Source: Hallerella sp963660435
GTDB taxonomy: Bacteria > Fibrobacterota > Fibrobacteria > Fibrobacterales > Fibrobacteraceae
Direction: 5' to 3'
Assembly (NCBI GenBank): GCA_963660435.1
Contig: CAVKYI010000003.1
Location: 112,102-176,101, forward strand
DNA length: 64,000 nucleotides
Positions 9,336 to 16,539 of the stretch are shown here, one piece after another. The first letter of the stretch is position 1; each line of letters starts with the position of its first letter. A program made the translations under genes and the position numbers. The notes beneath the pieces were generated by a model. The model did no database searches. It had not been told where the DNA came from and saw only the letters and a program-made list of their open reading frames with translations.

Positions 9336-9956
9336 ATGTCTAAAATACTCGAATCGTTCAACCCGTCCGCTGATGGTTGGCAGTTCATGTGGATCATTCT
9401 TGCGGTCGGTCTGATTGGCTTAGGCTTTTCGATTGAACGTATCGTCACCATCATCGTCAAGAGCGGCAAGGGCCGTGCCAAGTTCCTGCAGAAGTTTGGA
9501 CAGCTCATCAGCGCGAAGCAGTATGACCAGGCGCTGAGCCTCGCAAACGCTTCGAAGCTCCCGATCGCGAAGGTTGTCGCCGCCATCGTCAGCAATCACG
9601 ATGCGGGCCGCGATGCCATGCAGAATGCGTCGGACGCCGTTTTCCTTACCGAAGCTCCGCGTCTTACCCGTTATGTTTCGATTATTTCCGTGATGGCTTC
9701 CATCTCCACTCTTCTTGGACTGATGGGTACGATTTACGGTCTGATCTTCACGTTCGACGCCGTGGCCAACAAGCCTGCCGCAGAACGTCCGAAGGCTCTG
9801 GCTGACGGTATCGCTATCGCTATGGGAACGACGCTCCTCGGACTTCTCTGCGCGGTTCCTCTGCTCGTCATCGTCGGTATCCTGAACATGAACAGCGAAC
9901 GCCTGATTCAGGAAATGGAAGAAAAAGGCCTCAAGATTATCAACGCCCTGTCGTAA
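9336..9956 (+). CDS. MotA/TolQ/ExbB proton-channel family protein
   Basis: A 206-residue inner-membrane protein with the TolQ/ExbB plan: one membrane helix near residues 16-36 (FMWIILAVGLIGLGFSIERI), a cytoplasmic loop, then two helices around 115-140 (SVMASISTLLGLMGTIYGLI) and 155-185 (ADGIAIAMGTTLLGLLCAVP). The LLGLMGTIYGLIFTF and GIAIAMGTTLLGLL motifs are diagnostic for this family, whose pentamer carries protons and powers a TolR/ExbD pair. The ATG at 9336 follows AAGGAG with 7-base spacing and gives the normal length. Two TolR/ExbD-type genes and a TonB-like gene follow directly, so the four form a motor module. Confidence 0.93.
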   Translation: MSKILESFNPSADGWQFMWIILAVGLIGLGFSIERIVTIIVKSGKGRAKFLQKFGQLISAKQYDQALSLANASKLPIAKVVAAIVSNHDAGRDAMQNASDAVFLTEAPRLTRYVSIISVMASISTLLGLMGTIYGLIFTFDAVANKPAAERPKALADGIAIAMGTTLLGLLCAVPLLVIVGILNMNSERLIQEMEEKGLKIINALS

Positions 9957-9993
9957 TTGTTACCGAAAAAAGGCAATTTAGATAGGAGATAAA

Positions 9994-10881
9994 ATGGCAA
10001 AAGAAATCAAACCATCAGCAAAGCTCGAAGAACCGGATTTGCTTCCGGCGATGGGCCTGTTTACAATTTTGATTCCGATGCTGCTCTCCATGACGTCGTT
10101 CCAGAAGTTGGCCATCGTTGAAGTCAATCTGCCCGAGCGCAGTATGATGCAAATGGATGACCAGACTCCTCCGCCTCCGGACGAGCAAGCGTTGAATCTT
10201 TCCTTGGCCATTACAGACGAATATCTCGTTATCGGTGCGCGCGGCGGTTTCCAGCCCAATGTCTATTTCAAGGAATTTTGGGTGTTCCGCTGCAAGTCCG
10301 ACGGGCAGCTTGTCAAGTATGCTGCCGACGAGGTGAAGTCCGTTATCAAGGCCGGCTCTGCACCGAAGTGCAAGGACGGACGCGAGATGGACAAGGAAAG
10401 CTACATGTACCAGATCGAAAGAATCGATCTCTCCATGATCGAGAAGACTTCGGAAGAAGATCCGGGTCGCTTGTTCTGGGGCATCTACACGTCTCAGGAA
10501 GAAAACCAGCCGGACAGCATTCTGGTCGATGGCAATAACGCGTTCCTCGCTCTCGCTGGCGAAGGCGATGGCGGACTTACTCCGCCGGCCGCTCTCAAGA
10601 AACCGGGCGCTGGCGTTGGCGTGGCTACGCTTACACCGAATTCCGCGCGCAAGCTCAAGCCGGAAGATGCGGCGAAGCTCATCGTCTATCCGCTTTCCGC
10701 CTACGACGAAATCGCGAAACAGCTGATTCAGATTCACACGGCGTTTATCGACCTTGAGGATGTGGACAACATCATCATCGTGGCGAACGACGACGTTCAA
10801 TTCGACAAGATTATCGCCTTGATGGACCGCGCAAAATCCGCAGGTTTCGTCAAGGTCAATCTTGCCAAGCTGGGAGGTTAG
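9994..10881 (+). CDS. ExbD/TolR-like motor protein lacking the membrane aspartate
   Basis: A 295-residue protein with one N-terminal membrane helix (LLPAMGLFTILIPMLLSM, residues about 16-33) and a large periplasmic part. Its C-terminal half (residues about 225-295) has the TolR/ExbD periplasmic fold: PLSAYDEIAKQL, VDNIIIVANDDVQFDKIIAL and DRAKSAGFVKVNL. Unlike standard ExbD/TolR, I find no Asp inside the membrane helix; the nearest acid is just before it (EEPDLL). A long insert of about 130 residues with a Cys pair (FRCKSD, PKCKDG) lies between helix and fold. The stop is 4 bases before the next start. It may be the non-proton-carrying partner of the next gene. Confidence 0.75.
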   Translation: MAKEIKPSAKLEEPDLLPAMGLFTILIPMLLSMTSFQKLAIVEVNLPERSMMQMDDQTPPPPDEQALNLSLAITDEYLVIGARGGFQPNVYFKEFWVFRCKSDGQLVKYAADEVKSVIKAGSAPKCKDGREMDKESYMYQIERIDLSMIEKTSEEDPGRLFWGIYTSQEENQPDSILVDGNNAFLALAGEGDGGLTPPAALKKPGAGVGVATLTPNSARKLKPEDAAKLIVYPLSAYDEIAKQLIQIHTAFIDLEDVDNIIIVANDDVQFDKIIALMDRAKSAGFVKVNLAKLGG

Positions 10882-10885
10882 GAAT

Positions 10886-11380
10886 ATGGCTAGAAAAATG
10901 CGCAAGTACGGAGAGGACGTTCCGTTCTCCCTGACTTCGATGATGGACATGATGACCATCATTCTGGTGTTCCTTATCAAGAACCTCGATGCGGAAGGTC
11001 AGCTGGTTACCCAGGCGGAAAACCTGGTCCTGCCGGTCTCCACTTCTAAAGTGCAACCCAAGGAGGTTTCGCTTTCCGTGGTGGTCGATGCCGGATACGT
11101 CGTGGTGGACAATCAGAAAATAGTTCCGACCGAAGAAGTAAGGCAGCAAGAAGACTTGCTTATCGCCCGTGTCGATTCCGTGCTGAAGGTGCGTCGCGAA
11201 ACAGAACGCGAACATGCCTTGAAAGCGGGACTTCCGGCGGATGAAGCTGGCAACATCATCATCCAGATAGACAAGAACATCCCTTATGACGTCATGTATA
11301 AAGTGATGGCAACCTGTGGCTTCTCGGGCTACACGAACATCGCTTTTGCCGTGTCGATGAAAAACAACGGGGAGGAATAA
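10886..11380 (+). CDS. ExbD/TolR family motor protein
   Basis: A 164-residue protein with the ExbD/TolR plan: a short cytoplasmic N-terminus, a membrane helix containing the key acidic residue (SLTSMMDMMTIILVFLIKN, with Asp near residue 21), and a periplasmic domain ending in IIIQIDKNIPYDVMYKVMAT followed by CGFSGYTNIAFAV. That aspartate carries protons in ExbD/TolR/MotB. The ATG at 10886 follows GGAGG; an upstream GTG-type start at 10862 would overlap the previous gene. It ends directly before the ATG of the TonB-like gene (11381), so the two are tightly coupled. Confidence 0.9.
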   Translation: MARKMRKYGEDVPFSLTSMMDMMTIILVFLIKNLDAEGQLVTQAENLVLPVSTSKVQPKEVSLSVVVDAGYVVVDNQKIVPTEEVRQQEDLLIARVDSVLKVRRETEREHALKAGLPADEAGNIIIQIDKNIPYDVMYKVMATCGFSGYTNIAFAVSMKNNGEE

Positions 11381-12313
11381 ATGGCTACGAAAAAGAAGCT
11401 GGATCCTTTTGTAGAATCCTTGATGCCGGAATCCGACAAGCGTTTTGTCGGCGTTGCGGTGATCTCTGTTCTCGTTGCGGTCTGTTTTTCTCTTTGGGCG
11501 TCCATGTACGAAGCCGTGGTTGACGAAGTCATCTTTGAAGAAACCGCTGCAGAAGAACTGACGACAACGATGAAGATCGAAGAGAAGAAGGAAGAGAAGA
11601 AGGAAGAAAAGAAAAAGGAAGAGCCGAAAAAGCCTCGCAAGAAAGCCGGTGGTGGCGGAAAGCCCCGTGGAAAGGGGCAGCCTAACGCTCCCCAGACTCG
11701 CGGCGTTCTCAAGCTCCTGACCGCCCAGACGACAAAGTCCAACTATGCAGCTTACGATCTGATGAAGGACCAGAAGTTCTCCAAGGATATCAATAAGGTG
11801 CTGAAGGACGTTGCCGGTCTCCAGACGACGGGCAAGACCGTTCTCGGTGGTCGTCGCGGCAAGACGGACGGCGGCTTTAACGAAGGCTATGGCGAAGGCG
11901 GTTCCGGTGGTATCGGCGACGGTCTCAGCGGTCTTCTCGGTGGCGGCGGCGGTGGAATTGCCACTCGTGCCAAGGGAACGATCAAGACTCCGTCTGCTCG
12001 CGATATCGATATGGGTGCCGGTGGAGGCTCTCGCAGCGCAGCGGACATTATGAAGGTCGTCCGTCAGCGTACGCCGGGTCTTCGTCACATCTATAACAAG
12101 TACCTGAAGAAACAGCCCGGGTTTGCCGGCAAGGTAACGCTCCGCTTTACCATTGCGCCGGGTGGTGACATCATCAGCATTTCAATCGCTTCTTCGACCA
12201 CCGGTTTCGGCGAGTTCGACAATGCGGTAAAGAATGCAGTGAAGCACTGGACATTCAGCAAGATCAAGTCGGGCAATACGACGGTTACGATTCCGTTCAC
12301 ATTCTCGGAATAG
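11381..12313 (+). CDS. AgmX/PglI C-terminal domain protein (TonB-like energy transducer)
   Basis: A 310-residue protein: a cytoplasmic start, one membrane helix around residues 22-42 (FVGVAVISVLVAVCFSLWAS), a Lys/Glu-rich stretch (EEKKEEKKEEKKKEEPKKP) and a Gly-rich linker that would span the periplasm, then a C-terminal domain from about 220 on (ADIMKVVRQRTPGLRHIYNK ... KVTLRFTIAPGGDIISISI). The last part is the AgmX/PglI C-terminal fold, a TonB-C relative found in Myxococcus gliding proteins and in TonB-like transducers. It begins on the base after the previous stop and is followed by a terminator, so it closes the cluster. It probably passes motor energy to an outer-membrane partner. Confidence 0.87.
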   Translation: MATKKKLDPFVESLMPESDKRFVGVAVISVLVAVCFSLWASMYEAVVDEVIFEETAAEELTTTMKIEEKKEEKKEEKKKEEPKKPRKKAGGGGKPRGKGQPNAPQTRGVLKLLTAQTTKSNYAAYDLMKDQKFSKDINKVLKDVAGLQTTGKTVLGGRRGKTDGGFNEGYGEGGSGGIGDGLSGLLGGGGGGIATRAKGTIKTPSARDIDMGAGGGSRSAADIMKVVRQRTPGLRHIYNKYLKKQPGFAGKVTLRFTIAPGGDIISISIASSTTGFGEFDNAVKNAVKHWTFSKIKSGNTTVTIPFTFSE

Positions 12314-12327
12314 TTTCTGTCTTGGCG

Positions 12328-12371
12328 AAAAAAGAGCCGAAAACGGAGTTTTCGGCTCTTTTTATTTTTTT
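12328..12371 (+). terminator. Rho-independent terminator closing the envelope cluster
   Basis: AAAAAGAGCCGAAAAC at 12329 onward pairs with GTTTTCGGCTCTTTTT across a GGA loop and is followed by more T. It is a strong stem with a T tract and marks the end of the 1.5-12.3 kb cluster. Confidence 0.88.
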
Positions 12372-12425
12372 TCTTGCGAAAAAGGAATGGATGAATTAGT
12401 TTTAGCATAAAATAGGAGTTGATTG

Positions 12426-13712
12426 ATGAAAAAGAGAACAGCTGCCGCGTTAGGGCTGACTTTCGGTCTTTTGGGCGTCGGATCGGCTTTTGCCACCTTT
12501 GCCCGTGTGGAATCGATGGGCAAGAATACGACCTACATCATGGATGACGTAAGCATTTTCGATAACCCCGCCAACATCAACCTTTACCCGAATTACCTGA
12601 TCGGAGGCTTTGGCGCCTATCTGGACGATGTGGAAACCGGGACGAACAGGGACCCGCAGCATCCGACGTTTGGCGGTATCTTTTCGCTCAGTCTGGGCAA
12701 CGAGGAGTCTCCGGATCCCCGCATCTCGATCGGCGGACTCTTCGGGCGCGAAGATTCTGAACTTTTCCGCTTCCTTCCGACATATTATGTCGATGACAAG
12801 GACCAGGTTCACTCCTTGCCAAAGACCGTGACGAATTTTGACGGCTTTCTGGGCGGGACGCTTCCGAACGGAAACGCTTTGGGCCTGCATGTCTATATCG
12901 CTCACCAGGACGGCGGATACGAAACGGAAAGCGGTTCCTACCAGGTCGATGCGAATTCCTACGCTTCGGTGATTCGCGCCGATGCCGGTATCAACTTGCA
13001 GCTCTCGAGTACAATCGACTACGAGCTTTCCGGAGGCCTTGCCCGGGTGCAGTATGGTCCGGACCACAAGAATTTCTTCGATGACGGGGATTTTTCGTAT
13101 CTCGTTTCTTCGCGCGCGTTCTTTACTCTGGACGCGATCGACGGGGAACTGGTCCCTGCGATGAAGGCGCACTTTATCAAGGCTCCGGGAATCAAGGATA
13201 CGCGAGCGCAGGTCGGTCTGGGCATCAATGTCGGGCTTGACAGGGGATTTTTCTGGCTTGGCGGCGACTTTGTCTGGAATCGCGAAAAGGCTCGCGACTG
13301 GACTTTCGACTACAAGACCGGGGAGTCAACCTACGATTCGCAGAGCGATGGTTCCTTTTGGGACGAGCGAAAAGACATCGGAGGCGTCATCAGCTTCGGC
13401 ATCGAACGCAATATTTGGTGGGACTGGTTTGTCATTCGCGTTGGCGGACAGAAGGCGATTCTCTATACGGAATGCGACCAGAATTCGCATAATGCGGGAA
13501 AGAACGGCATCTGCTCGGACAATGGGACGTTCTTCTCGACAAATCCCGTCGGAAACGGGACGATTGATGACCATATCGGCTGGGGCTTCGGCATCAATAT
13601 CGAGGAAAAGCTGAAAATCGACGTGACGATTGCGGAAGATCTGCTGTTTCGGAATCTCTTCCAGGGTGAGGGTCGCTGGTTCTCGCGCGTCGATGCGACT
13701 TATTCGTTCTAG
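12426..13712 (+). CDS. Putative outer-membrane beta-barrel protein
   Basis: A 428-residue exported protein with a signal peptide (MKKRTAAALGLTFGLLGVGSAFA). The rest reads as alternating beta strands with many Gly and aromatic residues and ends in VDATYSF, a C-terminal phenylalanine typical of outer-membrane barrels. The segment DDVSIFDNPANINLYPNYLI near the start is also seen in FadL/PorV-like barrels. The ATG at 12426 has AGGAGT upstream. A terminator separates it from the motor cluster and another follows it, so it forms its own unit. Substrate and role are not recognisable. Confidence 0.7.
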   Translation: MKKRTAAALGLTFGLLGVGSAFATFARVESMGKNTTYIMDDVSIFDNPANINLYPNYLIGGFGAYLDDVETGTNRDPQHPTFGGIFSLSLGNEESPDPRISIGGLFGREDSELFRFLPTYYVDDKDQVHSLPKTVTNFDGFLGGTLPNGNALGLHVYIAHQDGGYETESGSYQVDANSYASVIRADAGINLQLSSTIDYELSGGLARVQYGPDHKNFFDDGDFSYLVSSRAFFTLDAIDGELVPAMKAHFIKAPGIKDTRAQVGLGINVGLDRGFFWLGGDFVWNREKARDWTFDYKTGESTYDSQSDGSFWDERKDIGGVISFGIERNIWWDWFVIRVGGQKAILYTECDQNSHNAGKNGICSDNGTFFSTNPVGNGTIDDHIGWGFGINIEEKLKIDVTIAEDLLFRNLFQGEGRWFSRVDATYSF

Positions 13713-13724
13713 AATCCTTCTTGG

Positions 13725-13752
13725 CGCTGTTCTCTTGAAACGGCGCTTTTTT
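13725..13752 (+). terminator. Rho-independent terminator after the barrel gene
   Basis: GCGCTGTT at 13725-13732 pairs with AACGGCGC at 13739-13746 (one G-T pair), followed by TTTTTT. The T tract runs straight into the -10-like TATATT of the next gene. Confidence 0.8.
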
Positions 13753-13757
13753 ATATT
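13752..13757 (+). promoter_or_regulatory. -10 element six bases before an ATG (leaderless candidate)
   Basis: TATATT at 13752-13757 is followed by TAAAAC and then the ATG at 13764. No Shine-Dalgarno sequence exists, so transcription would begin at or next to the start codon. The -35 region is poor. Confidence 0.45.
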
Positions 13758-13763
13758 TAAAAC

Positions 13764-14132
13764 ATGTTGCGCTTGCTTGTTGCCCTATTGCCTTCCCTCC
13801 TTTTTCTCGGTTGCTCGGAACCTCGGGCAAACATCGAAGAAAAACTGTCTGCCTATCTGCAGGACGACTTGAAGTTCATGGTCGCCCAGACGATCAAGGC
13901 TAGCGGCGATCGAAGCGCGCTTTTGGATTCGCCCTATTACAAGATTCGGGACTTGCGGTTCTTTGACAAGGAACATTCCAAGATGTATTCCGCCTATGCG
14001 AACGTGGAGTTTTTCATCTATCGGGATATCAAGATGTACGAGGAGCGGAAGTACCGCTATGACAATACATACTTGCACTGGGACCGCTATTTGAAAAGGT
14101 GGCATTTTGGAGAGGATGCGGACAAGGAGTAA
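13764..14132 (+). CDS. Small hypothetical lipoprotein
   Basis: A 122-residue protein with a lipoprotein signal peptide: a short hydrophobic run and the lipobox LFLGC, with the lipidated cysteine at residue 17. The mature part is charged and rich in Tyr, Lys and Asp (SPYYKIRDLRFFDKEHSKMY, YANVEFFIYRDIKMYEERKY), and probably folds as a small alpha/beta domain resembling NTF2-like or accessory envelope lipoproteins, though I recognise no family. It precedes the mre operon by 56 bases on the same strand and might be co-transcribed with it. No ribosome binding site is visible. Confidence 0.6.
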   Translation: MLRLLVALLPSLLFLGCSEPRANIEEKLSAYLQDDLKFMVAQTIKASGDRSALLDSPYYKIRDLRFFDKEHSKMYSAYANVEFFIYRDIKMYEERKYRYDNTYLHWDRYLKRWHFGEDADKE

Positions 14133-14188
14133 AGGCCTTGCCTGCTTTTATGCTATATTTTTAACAAAATCAAGAAAGGAATTTCATT

Positions 14189-15211
14189 TTGTTCGGACTA
14201 TTCTCTTGCGATATAGGTGTTGATCTTGGAACGGCAAATACCCTGGTCCATGTTGCTGGGCAAGGGATTGTCATCAACGAGCCGACGGTCGTTGCGATGG
14301 ATCGCAAAAACGATCGGGTCATTGCGATAGGCAACGAAGCGAAAAAGATGCTGGGACGCACGCCGGGGGCAAACGCGGCGATCCGTCCGATGAAGGATGG
14401 CGTCATCGCCGATTTCCAGCTGGTGGAAATCCTGCTATCGACGTTTATCAAGCGGGTCCAGAAGTATCCGCTCTTTCTGGTGAAGCCTAGAATCGTAATC
14501 GGCGTTCCTTCGGGAATTACGGAAGTGGAAAAGCGCGCGGTGACGGATGCTGCGCGAATGGCCGGTGCGAAGGAAGTGCATCTTGTGCATGAACCGATGG
14601 CCGCGGCGATCGGCATGGGCATACCGGTCGATGGTCCGGTGGGGAACATGATCGTCGATATCGGTGGCGGAACCTCGGATATCGCTGTCATCGCCTTGAG
14701 CGGTATCGTCTGCAACGCGTCCGTTCGCGTCGGCGGTGACGAGATGGACGAAGCGATCGTGAACTATCTGCGCAAGACATATAACCTGGTAGTCGATGAA
14801 AGTTCCGCGGAACGCATCAAGATGCAAATCGGTTCCGCCTTCTCCCTGGAAGAGGAATTGACGATGGAAGTCAAGGGCGGCGACGTCATGGCCGGACTTC
14901 CGCGTACGATGACGATTACGAGCCAGGAGATTCGCGAAGCGCTGAACGAGCCGGTGACGTCGATTGTCGATGCGGTGAAGCAGGCCCTCGCTCTGACTCC
15001 GCCGGCACTCGGCGCGGACATTCTCGATCGGGGAATCATCATGTCGGGAGGCGGTTCGAAGCTCCGCGGACTCGATGCCCGCATTCGCAAGGAAACGGGA
15101 CTCTCCGTAAACGTGATAGACGATCCGCTTCTCTGCGTATGCAAGGGTGCCGCCCGCATTCTCGAAGATCTCGACAAGTATCGTCCTGTGCTTATTTCTT
15201 CCACCGTGTAA
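14189..15211 (+). CDS. mreB: Rod-shape-determining protein MreB
   Basis: A 340-residue bacterial actin. The nucleotide-binding motifs are present: DIGVDLGTANTLVHV (phosphate 1), GVPSGITEVEKRAV, MIVDIGGGTSDIAVIALSGI (phosphate 2) and IIMSGGGSKLRGLDARI (adenosine). MreB filaments under the inner membrane steer lateral wall synthesis with MreC, MreD, PBP2 and RodA, all encoded directly downstream. The start is a TTG at 14189, 8 bases after AGAAAGGA, and gives the usual N-terminus; no ATG is available nearby. A TGCTATATT extended -10-like element lies about 35 bases upstream. Confidence 0.97.
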   Translation: MFGLFSCDIGVDLGTANTLVHVAGQGIVINEPTVVAMDRKNDRVIAIGNEAKKMLGRTPGANAAIRPMKDGVIADFQLVEILLSTFIKRVQKYPLFLVKPRIVIGVPSGITEVEKRAVTDAARMAGAKEVHLVHEPMAAAIGMGIPVDGPVGNMIVDIGGGTSDIAVIALSGIVCNASVRVGGDEMDEAIVNYLRKTYNLVVDESSAERIKMQIGSAFSLEEELTMEVKGGDVMAGLPRTMTITSQEIREALNEPVTSIVDAVKQALALTPPALGADILDRGIIMSGGGSKLRGLDARIRKETGLSVNVIDDPLLCVCKGAARILEDLDKYRPVLISSTV

Positions 15212-15227
15212 GGCATTCTCGATAGAA

Positions 15228-16064
15228 ATGAAGCTCTTCCGTTTTTTGGGCGGCTTTCTTTCCAAAGGGCATGGGCTTGTACTCTTTCTTCTGCTCTTGG
15301 GATTAGGTTTCGGCATTCGCCATTTGGAAAAGGGTGAAAAGGAGTCGTTTGTCGCCGGGGCGCTTTCTTCGGTCTATTATCCGGCACAGGTGGTCGCTTC
15401 TTCGGTAAACCTTGTTCATTCCATATCCTATGAAAATGACAGCCTGAAGCGGGAAAACGCCTTGCTGAAAATGGAGCGGGACAATTTGCGGGAAGGACTT
15501 GAAGAGACTAGTCGCTTGCGGGAGCTTGTCCATTTCGACAATGTGTGGAAATATTCCATCGTGACGGCTCGCGTCATAGGAAAAAATCCCGGAAGATTCC
15601 TGACTACTTTCGTGGTAAACCGAGGGACGGAGCACGGTATCGATTTGAACATGCCGGTCTTTACGACGCGTGGACTGGTCGGTCGGATTTCCGCGGTTTC
15701 GAAAACCCATGCGAAGGTGCAGCTCTTGCCCGATCCGGCGTTGCATGTTTCCGTCATGGTCCAGAGGACGCGGGTTGTCGGCTTCCTGAATGGAGGCTCC
15801 ATGAACTATCTGCAGGCGATGGTGCCTTCCTACACCGGAGTGCGCGAAGGCGATACGATTGTCACGTCGGGGCTAGGGGGAATCTATCCGAAGGGAATCG
15901 GCGTCGGAGTCGTGCGGTCTCTTCGCAAGGGCGATGTCGAAGTGGTGACCGATCTCGAAATCGATCCGTTCCAGAAATTCATGAGGCTCGAAGAAGTTTT
16001 CATCATGCAGAAGGAACCGGACTGGATAACACAGGAGATGCTTGGCAATGCTGAAGTTCATTAA
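15228..16064 (+). CDS. mreC: Rod-shape-determining protein MreC
   Basis: A 278-residue protein with a short cytoplasmic start, one membrane helix (residues about 16-30), a coiled coil (ENDSLKRENALLKMERDNLR) and the two-barrel MreC domain, including VVNRGTEHGIDLNMPVFTTR and GREGD-like VREGDTIVTSGLGGIYPKGI. MreC is periplasmic and activates PBP2. It begins 16 bases after mreB. The ATG at 15228 is preferred over an upstream in-frame ATG at 15147 inside mreB because it gives the normal N-terminus. Confidence 0.94.
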   Translation: MKLFRFLGGFLSKGHGLVLFLLLLGLGFGIRHLEKGEKESFVAGALSSVYYPAQVVASSVNLVHSISYENDSLKRENALLKMERDNLREGLEETSRLRELVHFDNVWKYSIVTARVIGKNPGRFLTTFVVNRGTEHGIDLNMPVFTTRGLVGRISAVSKTHAKVQLLPDPALHVSVMVQRTRVVGFLNGGSMNYLQAMVPSYTGVREGDTIVTSGLGGIYPKGIGVGVVRSLRKGDVEVVTDLEIDPFQKFMRLEEVFIMQKEPDWITQEMLGNAEVH

Positions 16065-16539
16065 ACATCTTCTGCTCTTTGTCCTTGTCATGGTCTTGCA
16101 GACGACTCTTGCGTCGTGGATTTCCTTTTGCGGCGTGGAACCGGATTTCGTCTTGATTTTCGTTGTGGTCCTCGCGATTTCCCGTGGTCCCGTTTCGGGA
16201 ATGCTGTGGGGATTCTTTGCCGGATTTTCCGAGGATGTCTATTCTCCGGTGGAATGGCTGGGGGCGCAGACGATTGCGTTTACCTGTGTCGGCTTTGGCG
16301 TGGGACAGCTGGAAGAAAAGTTTCTCCGGCTGAACCTGGCTTCGAAAGTCGCATTGCTCGGGTTGGCGTTTCTCCTGAACGATCTTGTCTATTACGCGCT
16401 TGTCGAGATTTCCTTGGAAAACGTGGGAACCTTTCTTTTGACGACGACTATTCCGGAATGCGTCTATACGATGATCTTCGGCTTTTTTCTTTTTTATCTG
16501 TTGAATCGTTTCGAACGCAAGCGGCGACATGTCCCTTAA
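16048..16539 (+). CDS. mreD: Rod-shape-determining protein MreD
   Basis: A 163-residue inner-membrane protein with five or six hydrophobic segments and the MreD features FCGVEPDFVLIFVVVLAISR and GMLWGFFAGFSEDVYSP. MreD is part of the elongasome with MreC and RodA. The gene overlaps the end of mreC by 17 bases. The ATG at 16048 lies 11 bases after AGGAG; a TTG at 16042 is nearer to the Shine-Dalgarno and cannot be excluded. Confidence 0.9.
   Translation: MLKFIKHLLLFVLVMVLQTTLASWISFCGVEPDFVLIFVVVLAISRGPVSGMLWGFFAGFSEDVYSPVEWLGAQTIAFTCVGFGVGQLEEKFLRLNLASKVALLGLAFLLNDLVYYALVEISLENVGTFLLTTTIPECVYTMIFGFFLFYLLNRFERKRRHVP

Noticed and set aside
1549..12313. Standard Tol-Pal system
   Set aside because: TolQ- and TolR-like genes are present, but there is no TolB beta-propeller and no small Pal lipoprotein; the OmpA-domain protein has a signal peptide without lipobox.
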